DNA from: Verrucomicrobiota bacterium
Lineage (GTDB): Bacteria > Verrucomicrobiota > Verrucomicrobiia > Verrucomicrobiales > Verrucomicrobiaceae
Direction: 5' to 3'
DNA: 12,664 nt
NCBI GenBank assembly: GCA_021413535.1
Contig: JAIOQF010000279.1
Coordinates: 1 to 12,664, forward strand
Shown here piece by piece: positions 1 to 7,600 of the stretch. Made by a program: the position numbers and the translations under genes. The notes below the pieces were generated by a model. The model was not told where the DNA came from and searched no databases. It saw nothing but the letters and a program-made list of their open reading frames with translations. Each line of letters starts with the position of its first letter. The first letter of the stretch is position 1.

Positions 1-10
1 ATTATTCAAT

Positions 11-724
11 TTGAAAACCATGCCCGCAAAACCGCATAAACCTGATGCTTTGGCAATCGCCACACTTGCCGCTCAATTCCTGCCAAGATTGGAGTTACCG
101 GAAGGATGGCAAAACATGGATTACATCCAGATTCGTGAAGAATTGCAAAGGACTTTGCGTCCGACGCAATCCAAAATGCATCATGCCACGCCCTTTGAAC
201 TTCTGGTAGAAACTGCTGTTGAACGCGCCCGCATACTTCTAGATGAAGCGCGTGGAGTCGAGCCAGAGAATGCGGGTGAAATAGCTTTAGCGCGCCTTGA
301 GGACTATCAGCGGAGGGCGGGGAACCCTACTCCTGATATGGCAGCAAAAGCGAAGGCATTAGCTGCGGAGCTTTCACCAGCAGGGAAACCTGTGCCAACG
401 GCATTACTGTTGGAAAAGTCAGTGAAGATGGCAGCGAATAATCCTCGAATGACAAAAAGCGTGGTTAAGGCATTCATAGATTTCTACACCAAGAAGTATG
501 GGCCATTCGAGATTGAGACAGAGGAAATAAACTTGGATGTGGTTATTATTATGGTACAATTTAACTGGATGGATTATCACAAGGAAATCCGGCATAGCGT
601 GCTAAGTGAATCAGGTAAAATTGGCCTAGAGAAAAAGAAAACGAAGGCCGTGGCTGACGAGCGGAATGTTCCCAGCGATCAGACTTATGCCTCGATGGCG
701 AACAAGAAAAAGAATCTGTCGTAA
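11..724 (+). CDS. Hypothetical protein, about 235 aa, possibly 5'-incomplete
   Basis: I do not recognise this protein. The frame is open to the left edge of the window; candidate starts are TTG at 11 and ATG at 20, neither with a convincing ribosome binding site, so the true start may lie outside. The product is mostly charged and helical, with an Ala/Glu/Arg-rich stretch at about residues 68-100, a short hydrophobic patch near 175-182 (LDVVIIMVQF) and a Lys-rich tail (about 205-237). There is no signal peptide and no clear membrane helix. Base composition is visibly more AT-rich than the restriction operon on the right, suggesting a separate origin. It is followed by 258 non-coding bases, so it is probably not co-transcribed with the next operon. 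It is supported as coding by its length and by the absence of a better frame. Confidence 0.6.
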   Translation: MKTMPAKPHKPDALAIATLAAQFLPRLELPEGWQNMDYIQIREELQRTLRPTQSKMHHATPFELLVETAVERARILLDEARGVEPENAGEIALARLEDYQRRAGNPTPDMAAKAKALAAELSPAGKPVPTALLLEKSVKMAANNPRMTKSVVKAFIDFYTKKYGPFEIETEEINLDVVIIMVQFNWMDYHKEIRHSVLSESGKIGLEKKKTKAVADERNVPSDQTYASMANKKKNLS

Positions 725-982
725 TCCGCGAAGACGTGGGCAAAAAGGGCGCTCAAGAGGGTAATAAATAAAAAAAGATCACTTTGATATACTTTTGGGC
801 TTGACTGCCTTCCGCGTCATAAGTCGTTCAAAAATTGCATACCCCGCGAGTTTGCTTCGCGAACCCTGTGATTTTCTGGTCAGACCCTGCACTACCTGAG
901 TGCACATCCTGCAAACCCCGACTCAAACGGGTGTAGACCCTGCGTAAAACAATGCAGAGGCCAGAATCAGTAGTCTTTCTTC
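725..982. promoter_or_regulatory. Non-coding region with short hairpins and phased ACCCTG motifs, upstream of the HTH gene
   Basis: No gene is visible here. Two perfect short inverted repeats are present: 845-861 (CGCGA/TCGCG, 7-nt loop) and 888-904 (TGCACT/AGTGCA, 5-nt loop). A weaker CCCG/CGGG pair lies at 917-931. ACCCTG occurs at 863, 884 and 937, with a near copy (ATCCTG) at 906; the spacings of 21, 22 and 31 bases are close to whole helical turns. A TATACT hexamer at 788-793 could be a -10 box but has no recognisable -35 partner. The position ahead of an excisionase-type DNA-binding gene and a helicase-like ATPase makes an operator or iteron region plausible, but this is inference. Confidence 0.4.
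863..942 (+). repeat. ACCCTG motif array (three exact, one near copy)
   Basis: ACCCTG begins at 863, 884 and 937, and ATCCTG begins at 906. All are in the same orientation, with start-to-start distances of 21, 22 and 31 bases, so they would lie on roughly the same face of the helix. Such phased short repeats can be binding sites for a regulator or a replication initiator. The motif is short, so chance recurrence is possible. Confidence 0.3.
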
Positions 983-1195
983 ATGAAAAGAATTACTACT
1001 CCAGCCCGGTTACCTGATGATCTCCAAACCCTGCCCGAAATCGCCGATCTTATAAAGATCGAGCCCAAAACCGTTTATCGGTGGGCCGCATCATGGCTGC
1101 CAGTCTATAAACTGGGAGCGCGCTGCCTAAGATTCTCGAAGCGAGAAGTGCTTGAGGCGATCGCAAAGCGTCGCATCAACGGCGCAGGTGAATGA
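983..1195 (+). CDS. AlpA/excisionase-type helix-turn-helix DNA-binding protein
   Basis: This 70-residue protein has the layout of the small MerR-like HTH_17/AlpA family. Residues about 17-35 form the helix-turn-helix (LPEIADLIKIEPKTVYRWA). The wing follows (VYKLGARCLRF), then the typical closing segment (SKREVLEAIAKRR). Members act as excisionases or regulators of integrative elements by binding DNA at attachment or operator sites. The ATG at 983 has no clear ribosome binding site. It is the first gene of a plus-strand run, with only 7 bases between its stop and the ATG I prefer for the following ATPase gene, so the two are likely in one operon. The upstream repeat-rich region could be its binding site. 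Fold assignment is confident; a specific role in excision rather than regulation is not shown. Confidence 0.8.
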   Translation: MKRITTPARLPDDLQTLPEIADLIKIEPKTVYRWAASWLPVYKLGARCLRFSKREVLEAIAKRRINGAGE

Positions 1196-1202
1196 GAGAC
1201 CC

Positions 1203-2792
1203 ATGCTTTGCGATAAAGCAATCAATCAACGCCGAGATGTCATATCAGCAACTTCTGCATCCATGAACAACAATCTTCCACTGTCCTGTTCTGCACCGGA
1301 TGATGAGCGATGGCTCCTTTCTGCCGGACTTAACGGCAACCCCGATGCCGTCGCCGGACTTGAGTTCTATAATCCGGTTCACGCCGATCTTGGTCGCCTA
1401 ATCACTCGACTTGCTGCTGATGGTGCGGTCGTGGAACTGGTAACTGTTTCGAGTGCCGTCCGCATGATGGATAACAAAGAGACACTTGAGAAGCTGGTGT
1501 TCGACGTTCAGGGGGAAGCATCCGCGTCTGCGTCTCTCGCCCCGCTCGTCAAGCAATGCCGGGATGCCGTCAGTAAGGCAACCAACGAGCGAAAGCTCTG
1601 GACGACCATCCTTGATATTCAAAATCGCATCCGCGCCGGAAATTCAGACTCTGTGCGTAATGAACTGCCCGCGTTCCTCCGCGAGCAGGCTGAGAAACTA
1701 GATCAGGCATTGGGCGGTGATGAACTTTTGGCTGTTCCACTTTTCGACCTCCAATGCTCGCCGCACGACGATCCGAACGAACTTCTGGTATGTCGTTACC
1801 TTTGCCGTGGTGGCAGTCTGCTTATGGTTGGCCCGACAGGCGAAGGTAAGTCAAGTCTATCTATGCAGATGATGTTGGCATTTGCCTGCGGGCGTGAGTG
1901 TTTCGGCATTAAGTCTGCGCGGGCGCTCAAGGTGCTGCTGGTGCAAGCTGAGAATGACGACGGTGACCTGACAGAGATGCGCGATGGTGTGCTGGCAGGT
2001 CTCGACTTCACCGATGCCGAAAGCGATCAAGCCCGGCACAATGTCCATGTTATCTCGGTGAACCATCTGGCGGGCGAGGCATGGCTGTCTCATGTCGATA
2101 AGAAGCTGGGCACCATCAAGCCTGACATTCTTTGGATCGACCCCGCCTTTGCTTACGTGCCGGGCGACACCAACGCCAGTGAAGCCATCGGAAACTTCTG
2201 CCGCCGTGGCATCAATCCGCTCCTGACCAAACACAACTGCGCCTGCATCGTCGTTCATCACACCACGAAGCCACAGGCCGCGAAGCCCGGGGGACGCCGC
2301 ACAACAAACGTGGATGCCTATGCTGGCGCAGGGAGTGCGGAGTGGGCGAACTGGGCGCGGGCCGTGCTGGTGCTAGAAGCAAGGGGCAAAGGTCGCTACC
2401 GCCTGCACGCCGCTAAACGTGGTGGGCGTCTCGGATGGCAGGATGATGCGGGCACACGGATTTACGTTAAGCATATCGAGCATTGCCACAGCTCTCTAGG
2501 CTTCTGGTGGGTCGAGAGTCTTGATAGTGGCTCTGATGCTGGAGCTGAGACAGGGCCAACCATCGAGGACTTGCTAAAGCATGTGCCGGAGTCGAGACCT
2601 GCGCCTAAGGCTAAGGTGATGATGGCCGCGAACGCGGCGGGTTTCGGCGAGAAAAAATTACGCAACCTTCTGAGTATCGCGCTGGCTGAAGAAACCCTCT
2701 TTGAATGGGAGAAGCCGCGCCAGAAGAAGAAGCCAGAGGTCTGGCTTGCCCGTTTTGAACAACCAGAAAACCACCAATGGGCCGCAGCATGA
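1203..2792 (+). CDS. RepA/DnaB-like helicase ATPase (DnaB-N-like domain plus RecA-type AAA_25 core)
   Basis: This 529-residue protein is probably a replication helicase or ATPase of a mobile element. Residues about 30-143 resemble the DnaB N-terminal domain (NPVHADLGRLI, VVELVTVSSAV, then a 'KATNERKLW' helix). The RecA/RepA core follows, with Walker A GPTGEGKS at about 210-217, an AEND segment near 249-252, Walker B DILWIDPAF at about 308-316 and a sensor segment IVVHHTTKPQ near 349-358. The C-terminal 100 residues look like a winged-helix tail rich in Lys/Arg. I chose ATG 1203, preceded by GAGAG; an in-frame TTG at 1152 would overlap the HTH gene by 44 bases, and ATG 1263 is a shorter alternative. 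Its stop overlaps the next start as ATGA. RepA-type hexameric helicase is the closest family; a primase domain is not seen. Confidence 0.75.
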   Translation: MLCDKAINQRRDVISATSASMNNNLPLSCSAPDDERWLLSAGLNGNPDAVAGLEFYNPVHADLGRLITRLAADGAVVELVTVSSAVRMMDNKETLEKLVFDVQGEASASASLAPLVKQCRDAVSKATNERKLWTTILDIQNRIRAGNSDSVRNELPAFLREQAEKLDQALGGDELLAVPLFDLQCSPHDDPNELLVCRYLCRGGSLLMVGPTGEGKSSLSMQMMLAFACGRECFGIKSARALKVLLVQAENDDGDLTEMRDGVLAGLDFTDAESDQARHNVHVISVNHLAGEAWLSHVDKKLGTIKPDILWIDPAFAYVPGDTNASEAIGNFCRRGINPLLTKHNCACIVVHHTTKPQAAKPGGRRTTNVDAYAGAGSAEWANWARAVLVLEARGKGRYRLHAAKRGGRLGWQDDAGTRIYVKHIEHCHSSLGFWWVESLDSGSDAGAETGPTIEDLLKHVPESRPAPKAKVMMAANAAGFGEKKLRNLLSIALAEETLFEWEKPRQKKKPEVWLARFEQPENHQWAAA

Positions 2793-2968
2793 GAGTGATT
2801 TTGGCAGCAATATTGGCAAGCAAATTCATTGCCGGAATCACTGCCGAGATGGCAGGGCTGATGCGGGCCGCGATGATGGTGGCAACGCTATATATAGCGT
2901 GCCGCCATTATCACTGCCGCCATTGCACAGACCCCGCACCAGACGCGCCGATCCCCATGCGGCTTTAA
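2789..2968 (+). CDS. Small hydrophobic protein (59 aa) translationally coupled to the helicase gene
   Basis: The ATG at 2789 overlaps the helicase stop as ATGA, which is the main reason to take this short frame seriously. The predicted product starts with a hydrophobic stretch (MRVILAAILASKFIAGITA) and a second Met/Ala-rich stretch that could form a membrane helix. It then has a Cys/His cluster, CRHYHCRHC, and a proline-rich end. The Cys/His repeat arises from a 9-base direct repeat (GCCGCCATT at 2901 and 2916). The gene body contains a large inverted repeat, so part of the sequence may be constrained as DNA or RNA rather than as protein. No family is recognised. It could equally be a non-coding spacer with a chance open frame. 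Confidence 0.4.
   Translation: MRVILAAILASKFIAGITAEMAGLMRAAMMVATLYIACRHYHCRHCTDPAPDAPIPMRL
2866..2918. repeat. Large imperfect inverted repeat centred on a 16-bp perfect palindrome
   Basis: ACGCTATATATAGCGT at 2885-2900 is a perfect palindrome. Outside it, with a single bulged A at 2884, the arms continue to pair: 2870-2883 against 2901-2914 differ at only three positions, two of which would be G-U pairs in RNA. GGC at 2866-2868 pairs with GCC at 2916-2918. The result is a hairpin of about 25 pairs. It has no T-run after it, so it is not a classical terminator. Position directly behind a helicase-like gene allows a replication or nicking structure, an operator, or an RNA hairpin limiting downstream expression. 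Confidence 0.6.
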
Positions 2969-2986
2969 TTTAACCCCGTGAACACT

Positions 2987-3583
2987 ATGACAACAGCCCA
3001 GCCCCAACCCCAGCAACCTAAGCCTGCAATTCCCAGTCTCGAAGAAAACGAAGATTTGGAGTGGAAAGCGAAGTTGTCCAAACTAGCCTCGATGCCAGAA
3101 TTTTGCGCCGCGCAGACAATTTTTGGATCGCTCTGTGAACCCGGCACCACTGACATCGGCGCACTGCTGACGAGCCTGCACAACGCTTCCAACGCCGTGA
3201 ACAACGGCGACCTGACAGGCCCAGAGAGCATTGCCATTACGCAGGCCATGACTCTGGACTTCTTATTCCACAATCTCCTGAGAACGGCGATGGCAAACAT
3301 GGATACCAGCAGATTTGAGCAGCTTATGCGTCTTGCCCTGCGCGCACAGTCCCAAAGTTCGCGGACGCTTGAGACGCTGGCGGCTCTGAAAAACCCCGTC
3401 GTCTTCGCCAAACAGTTGAACGTTGCCGAGCAGCAAATCGTCAGCAACATCCCGGCTTCCAAGCGGTTGTCACGGGCAAGGGCACCGTCTTCCCCACCCG
3501 CACTTGAAGCTCCCCGGGAGGAGATAGTTCGTTCGTCGAAAAGCAAAATTCTTCCCCGCGCACGCGCACCCGTAAACAGATGA
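2987..3583 (+). CDS. Conserved hypothetical protein of mobile-element type (about 198 aa)
   Basis: This soluble, helical protein resembles a family I recall from genomic islands and prophage-like regions of environmental bacteria. Its hallmark is a segment like 'RLALRAQSQSSRTLETLAAL' (about residues 114-133) followed by 'KNPVVFAKQLNVAEQQI', which ties it to the neighbouring KSTGPRT-type protein. The N-terminus (about 1-20) is Pro/Gln-rich and the C-terminus (after about 155) is basic and probably disordered. I take ATG 2987; GTG 2978 adds three residues and neither has a ribosome binding site. Its stop overlaps the next start as ATGA. No enzymatic motif is seen. The biochemical function is unknown; a small-terminase-like or DNA-packaging accessory role would be speculation. 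Confidence 0.6.
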   Translation: MTTAQPQPQQPKPAIPSLEENEDLEWKAKLSKLASMPEFCAAQTIFGSLCEPGTTDIGALLTSLHNASNAVNNGDLTGPESIAITQAMTLDFLFHNLLRTAMANMDTSRFEQLMRLALRAQSQSSRTLETLAALKNPVVFAKQLNVAEQQIVSNIPASKRLSRARAPSSPPALEAPREEIVRSSKSKILPRARAPVNR

Positions 3584-3783
3584 CCTCTGAACCCCAACGC
3601 AGCCGCCAAGCCCAACGCATCCAAGACTGGAAACCGTGGCTAAAGTCCACCGGCCCGAGGACGGCTGAAGGCAAAGCCAAGAGCGCCCGTAATGCGTTTA
3701 AAGGCGGTCATGCTGCTAATCTAAAGAAACTCGGCCAGTTCTTGAGAACGATCGAGGATGAACGCAAGAAGCTCGTCCATTGA
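3580..3783 (+). CDS. KSTGPRT-type small basic protein (67 aa)
   Basis: A 67-residue basic protein containing WLKSTGPRTAEGKAKSARNA at about 22-41, the signature of a widespread small family whose usual form is 'STGPkTpeGKarsa.NA.kHG'. Here the end of the motif reads FKGGHAANLKK. The function of the family is not established; it often accompanies the type of protein encoded just upstream. The start ATG overlaps the upstream stop as ATGA, supporting coupling and the chosen start. It is the last gene of the plus-strand run that begins at 983; the next gene is 116 bases away beyond two hairpins. Confidence 0.65.
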   Translation: MTSEPQRSRQAQRIQDWKPWLKSTGPRTAEGKAKSARNAFKGGHAANLKKLGQFLRTIEDERKKLVH

Positions 3784-3845
3784 CGAATGTTTGCCCTGCC
3801 CCTACTGGCGTCGAGTTTCTATCAGTTGCACACTTCCATTCGCGC

Positions 3846-3866
3846 ATGTGGGTAACAGTCCCACAT
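3846..3866. repeat. Perfect 7-bp inverted repeat (hairpin 1)
   Basis: ATGTGGG and CCCACAT form a perfect 7-base-pair stem with a 7-base loop (TAACAGT). It lies between the operon ending at 3783 and the gene starting at 3900. There is no T-run after it, so a classical intrinsic terminator is not supported; a protein-binding site or RNA leader structure is possible. Confidence 0.5.
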
Positions 3867-3881
3867 TGACGCTTTGCGCGC

Positions 3882-3897
3882 TGGGATTAAAATCCCA
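3882..3897. repeat. Perfect 7-bp inverted repeat (hairpin 2) directly before the start of the exported-protein gene
   Basis: TGGGATT and AATCCCA form a perfect 7-base-pair inverted repeat with only AA between the arms, so it is more likely an operator-like palindrome in DNA than a tight RNA hairpin. It ends two bases before ATG 3900. In an mRNA beginning upstream it would cover the ribosome binding site of that start, which is a further reason to consider the downstream GTG start at 3936. Confidence 0.5.
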
Positions 3898-3899
3898 AC

Positions 3900-4670
3900 A
3901 TGAGATTACGCCTGTGCTTTATCCCTCTACTTGCCGTGCGTTCATGCAGCAATCGCGGACAGTTCCTTCTCGGTTTTGGACTTGCGCTGTGCTTTTGCAT
4001 TCTCGGATTCATCAATGCGTCTGCGGAAGAACCAAAGAGTGCGCCCATTTCTGACCGTAAACTGCCCCCTTATACGATCATCTCCGAAGATACCGAATTG
4101 GCCGCATGGAGAAAAGCTCACGTTCGCCTTCAAGAAAAGGTATCTGAGGATGACCTGAAATTGATTTCAGAGGATGTTAAATCAAGAGCAAAGAGGTTCA
4201 ACGCCACCCGAATTTACTTCTACCTACCTGAACAAGAAGCTAAGTCGATGTCGTGGGCAATGACTCTTTTCGATCACAAATATGATGGCAAATGGTTCCA
4301 GTATGACCCAAATGCCAAACTAGAGATTCACATCAATGGGAGTCCGATAGGGACGATGCCTCCAAAACTATCCGTCGAAATTGTCGGGCAGTGGGAGTAT
4401 TATGGTGCCGCCTATTTTTTTTACACCCTATACCGCAGCAAAGACGGGTTGAGAATGCTACGCACAGTCCGCAATGAAGTTGCCTCTGATGAACTCGTCA
4501 CTGCAAAAATCCAAGGCAACCGTGTAATTCTCCGTCCGATGAAGGCGAATGACATTAATGAGTATTGGATAGTGAATGAACAGAAGAATCTGTTTTTGAT
4601 GGACGCAGAAGGCATTGATAAGACCCTCGAAAGTGCGATAGCGATCATAAAGCCGACCTTGAAACCATGA
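3900..4670 (+). CDS. Predicted exported protein of unknown function (256 aa)
   Basis: The N-terminus carries a signal-peptide-like hydrophobic core (QFLLGFGLALCFCILGF at about 21-37) followed by INASAEE, where ASA fits a signal peptidase I site near residue 42. If GTG 3936 is the true start, the signal peptide would have a normal length; ATG 3900 adds 12 residues. The mature part has no motif I recognise. It is rich in aromatics (FHYL-type segments such as WFQYDP and WEYYGAAYFFYTLYR) and looks like a mixed alpha/beta secreted domain. Base composition is AT-richer than both flanks. It faces the end of hsdR convergently, 22 bases away, with no visible terminator between. A periplasmic or envelope protein of a horizontally acquired segment is the best description. 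Confidence 0.65.
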   Translation: MRLRLCFIPLLAVRSCSNRGQFLLGFGLALCFCILGFINASAEEPKSAPISDRKLPPYTIISEDTELAAWRKAHVRLQEKVSEDDLKLISEDVKSRAKRFNATRIYFYLPEQEAKSMSWAMTLFDHKYDGKWFQYDPNAKLEIHINGSPIGTMPPKLSVEIVGQWEYYGAAYFFYTLYRSKDGLRMLRTVRNEVASDELVTAKIQGNRVILRPMKANDINEYWIVNEQKNLFLMDAEGIDKTLESAIAIIKPTLKP

Positions 4671-4692
4671 CTGGCAAGCGGCACTGTTCGGC

Positions 4693-7600
4693 TCACGCCC
4701 AGTCCGCGCACAGCAGCTCCGCCTGCATCAGCACCGTCTTCACGGCCTCCTCCTGCAAGTCTGGAGGATAACCGTAACGATTCAGAATACGCTTCACCAT
4801 CACGCGAATCTTCGCCCGGGCACTCTCACGCAGAGTCCAGTCGATCGTCACGCTCTTGCGGACTTGAGAGATCAGCTCCGCCGCAATGAGCCGCAGCTTG
4901 TCATCACCCATCGCCTCCAGCGCGGATTGGTTCGCCGCCAGCGCGTCGTAAAAGGCCACCTCATCATCGGTCAGTCCGAGGTCCACCCCGCGCTTTGTGG
5001 CTGCGTCCATTTCCTTGGCGAGCTTGATGAGTTCTTCCAGCACCTGCATCGTCGAGATGGCGCGGTTGTGGTAGGCGTTCAGGGTCTTCTTGAGCCTCTC
5101 GCTGAAAAGCTGGCTCTGGACGAGGTTGCGCTTTGAGCGAGCCTTGAGTTCGTCCTTGAGTAATTTCTCCAGCAACTCGGCGGCGACGTTCTTGTGCTTG
5201 AGTCCACGCACTTCAGCGAGGAACTCGTCGCTCAGGATACTGATGTCCGGCTTGGGTAGTCCAGCGGCGGTGAAAACGTCGATGACCTGTCCATCGGTGG
5301 TAATGGCCTTCGACACAAGCTGGCGCACGGCCGCATCGATCTGTTCTGGGGTCTTCTTGCTCCCCGTGCTCTGTTTGCCCAGTGCCGCCTGCAATGCTTG
5401 GAAGAACGAGACATCGTCGCGGATCGCCGTCGCTTCATCGCTCGCAGCGCATAGCGCGAAGGCCCGAGACAGGTCCGTCACCACCTGCACGAACCGCTTC
5501 TTGCCATGCTCTTGTTCGAGGATGTGCTCTTGCCCGGCGGGAATGAGGGCGAGACGTTCGGCTGGTTTGCCGGTGGTCCATTTGTCCCAGTTGAAGCCGT
5601 GCAGCATGTCAGATGCAATGCCGTGCTTCTCCAGCATCACCGCGATGGCCTGCGCGGTGTCGTAGGTCGGGTTGCCCTGACCGCCGCTCTCGGTGTAAGT
5701 GGCGAGGGCGTGCTTGAGTTGATCTGCGAGGCCGAGGTAATCCACCACCAAGCCGCCGGGCTTGTCGCGGAAGACGCGGTTCACCCGGGCGATGGCCTGC
5801 ATGAGGCCGTGGCCCTGCATGGGCTTGTCGGCATACATCGTGTGCAGGCAGGGCGCATCGAAGCCGGTGAGCCACATGTCGCGCACGATGACGATGCGGA
5901 ACGGGTCCTTGGGGTCCTTGAAACGGTTTGCGAGCTTGCGGCGTTTTTCCTTGTTGCGGATATGGGGTTGCCAGTCGGGGCCGTCTTCGGCGCTGCCCGT
6001 CATCACTACCTTCACCACATTTTTTCCTTTTTCGGCTTCAGCGTCGTCGTCCTTGGCGATGGCCCAGTCGGGGCGCAGTTTGATGAGTGCGTTGTAGAGG
6101 TCCGCGCAGATGCGGCGGCTCATGCAGACGATCATCGCCTTACCGTCCATCGCTTCCACGCGCTTCTCGAAGTGAGTCACAAGATCGGCTGCAATGAGGG
6201 CGATGCGCTTCGGATCACCCACTAGCGCCTCCAGTGCGGCCCACTTGGTCTTGAGCTTTTCCTTTTTAGTCAGCTCCTCGCCTTCAGTGATCTCCTCAAA
6301 CTCCGCGTCGATCTTCGGCATCTCGCTGGCGTTTAAGCCCAGCTTGGCGATGCGGCTCTCGTAGTAGATCGGCACCGTGGCCTTATCGGCGACGGCACGC
6401 TGGATGTCGTAGATGGAAATGTAATCGCCGAAGACCGCCCGCGTGTTCGCGTCCGTCTTCTCGATGGGCGTGCCGGTGAATCCGATGAACGACGCCTGCG
6501 GTAGCGCATCGCGCATGTGCCGGGCCAGGCCGTCGATGAGATCGTATTGGCTGCGGTGCGCTTCATCGGCGATGACAATGATGTTCCGCCGCTCGCTCAG
6601 GCAGGGCATCTTCTCGCCTTTCTCCGGGAGAAATTTCTGGATCGTGGTGAAGACCACGCCGCCGCTCGCCACAGCCAGCAGCTCGCGCAGCTTTTCGCGG
6701 TTCGCGGCCTGCACCGGGGTCTGGCCGAGGATGTCATGGCAACGCTGGAACTGGCCGAAGAGCTGGTCGTCGAGATCGTTGCGGTCCGTCAGCACCACCA
6801 GTGTTGGATTCTGCATTACGCTCTCGCGAATAACCCGCGCAGCGAAGAACAGAATGGTGAAGCTCTTGCCGCTGCCCTGTGTATGCCAGACCACGCCCGC
6901 ACGACGGTCGCCCGGCTTGCCTCCATGCATCCGGCCAGCCCAATAGGTGCCCAGCTCCTCCATTTGCCCGCCACTCTCGATCATGCCGCTGGCGCGCACC
7001 GTTTCTTCCACTGCCGCGTTCACCGCGTGAAACTGATGGTAGCCTGCGATGATTTTGTGGATGGCTCCGGTGTCCGGGTTCTCCTCGAAGACGATGAAAT
7101 GCTGGAGCAGGTCGAGGAACCGCTGCCGCTCGAATACTCCGCGCACGAGCACTTCGAGTTCAAGCGCCGTCTTCGGCGCGTCACCCTCGCCATCAATAGT
7201 GCGCCAGACTTTGAACCATTCTTGATTCGCCGTGACGGAACCTATACGCGCCTGCAATCCGTCCGATACCACCAACGCCGCGTTGTAATGCAGCAATGAG
7301 GCAATCTCCGCCTTGTAGGTCTGGAGTTGGGCGTAGGCGCTCCAGATCGTCGCATCTTCATCCGCCGCATTCTTCAACTCGATCAGGCCCAGCGGCAGCC
7401 CGTTCAGGAAAACCACGATGTCAGGCCGTCGGTTGTGCTGCCCCTCGATCACTGTGAACTGGTTCACCGCCAGCCAGTCGTTCGCCCGCACATCGTCGAA
7501 ATGCACTAACCGCACATGATCGCCCGCGATGCTGCCATCGGGCCTCGGATATTCCACCGGCACGCCATCGCGCAGCAGCCGGTGAAAGGCGCGGTTCGTC

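Noticed and set aside
788..806. TATACT (788-793) and TTGACT (801-806) as promoter boxes
   Set aside because: TTGACT lies downstream of TATACT, and neither has a properly spaced partner; no promoter can be called.
2701..2973. 90-codon plus-strand frame overlapping the end of the helicase gene
   Set aside because: It is out of frame with the helicase gene and shows no motif; the ATGA-coupled frame at 2789 is the better candidate.
3758..4158. Open frames at 3758-4054 and 3931-4158
   Set aside because: They overlap the exported-protein gene in other frames, cross the hairpins and show no recognisable domain.
4671..4692. Possible bidirectional terminator between the exported-protein gene and hsdR
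   Set aside because: The 22 bases contain no convincing inverted repeat and no T-run.
5506..7299. Long plus-strand open frames opposite hsdR (for example 5506-6225 and 6517-7299)
   Set aside because: They are antisense shadows of the GC-rich hsdR gene; their translations show no family motifs, while hsdR in the other strand is fully supported.
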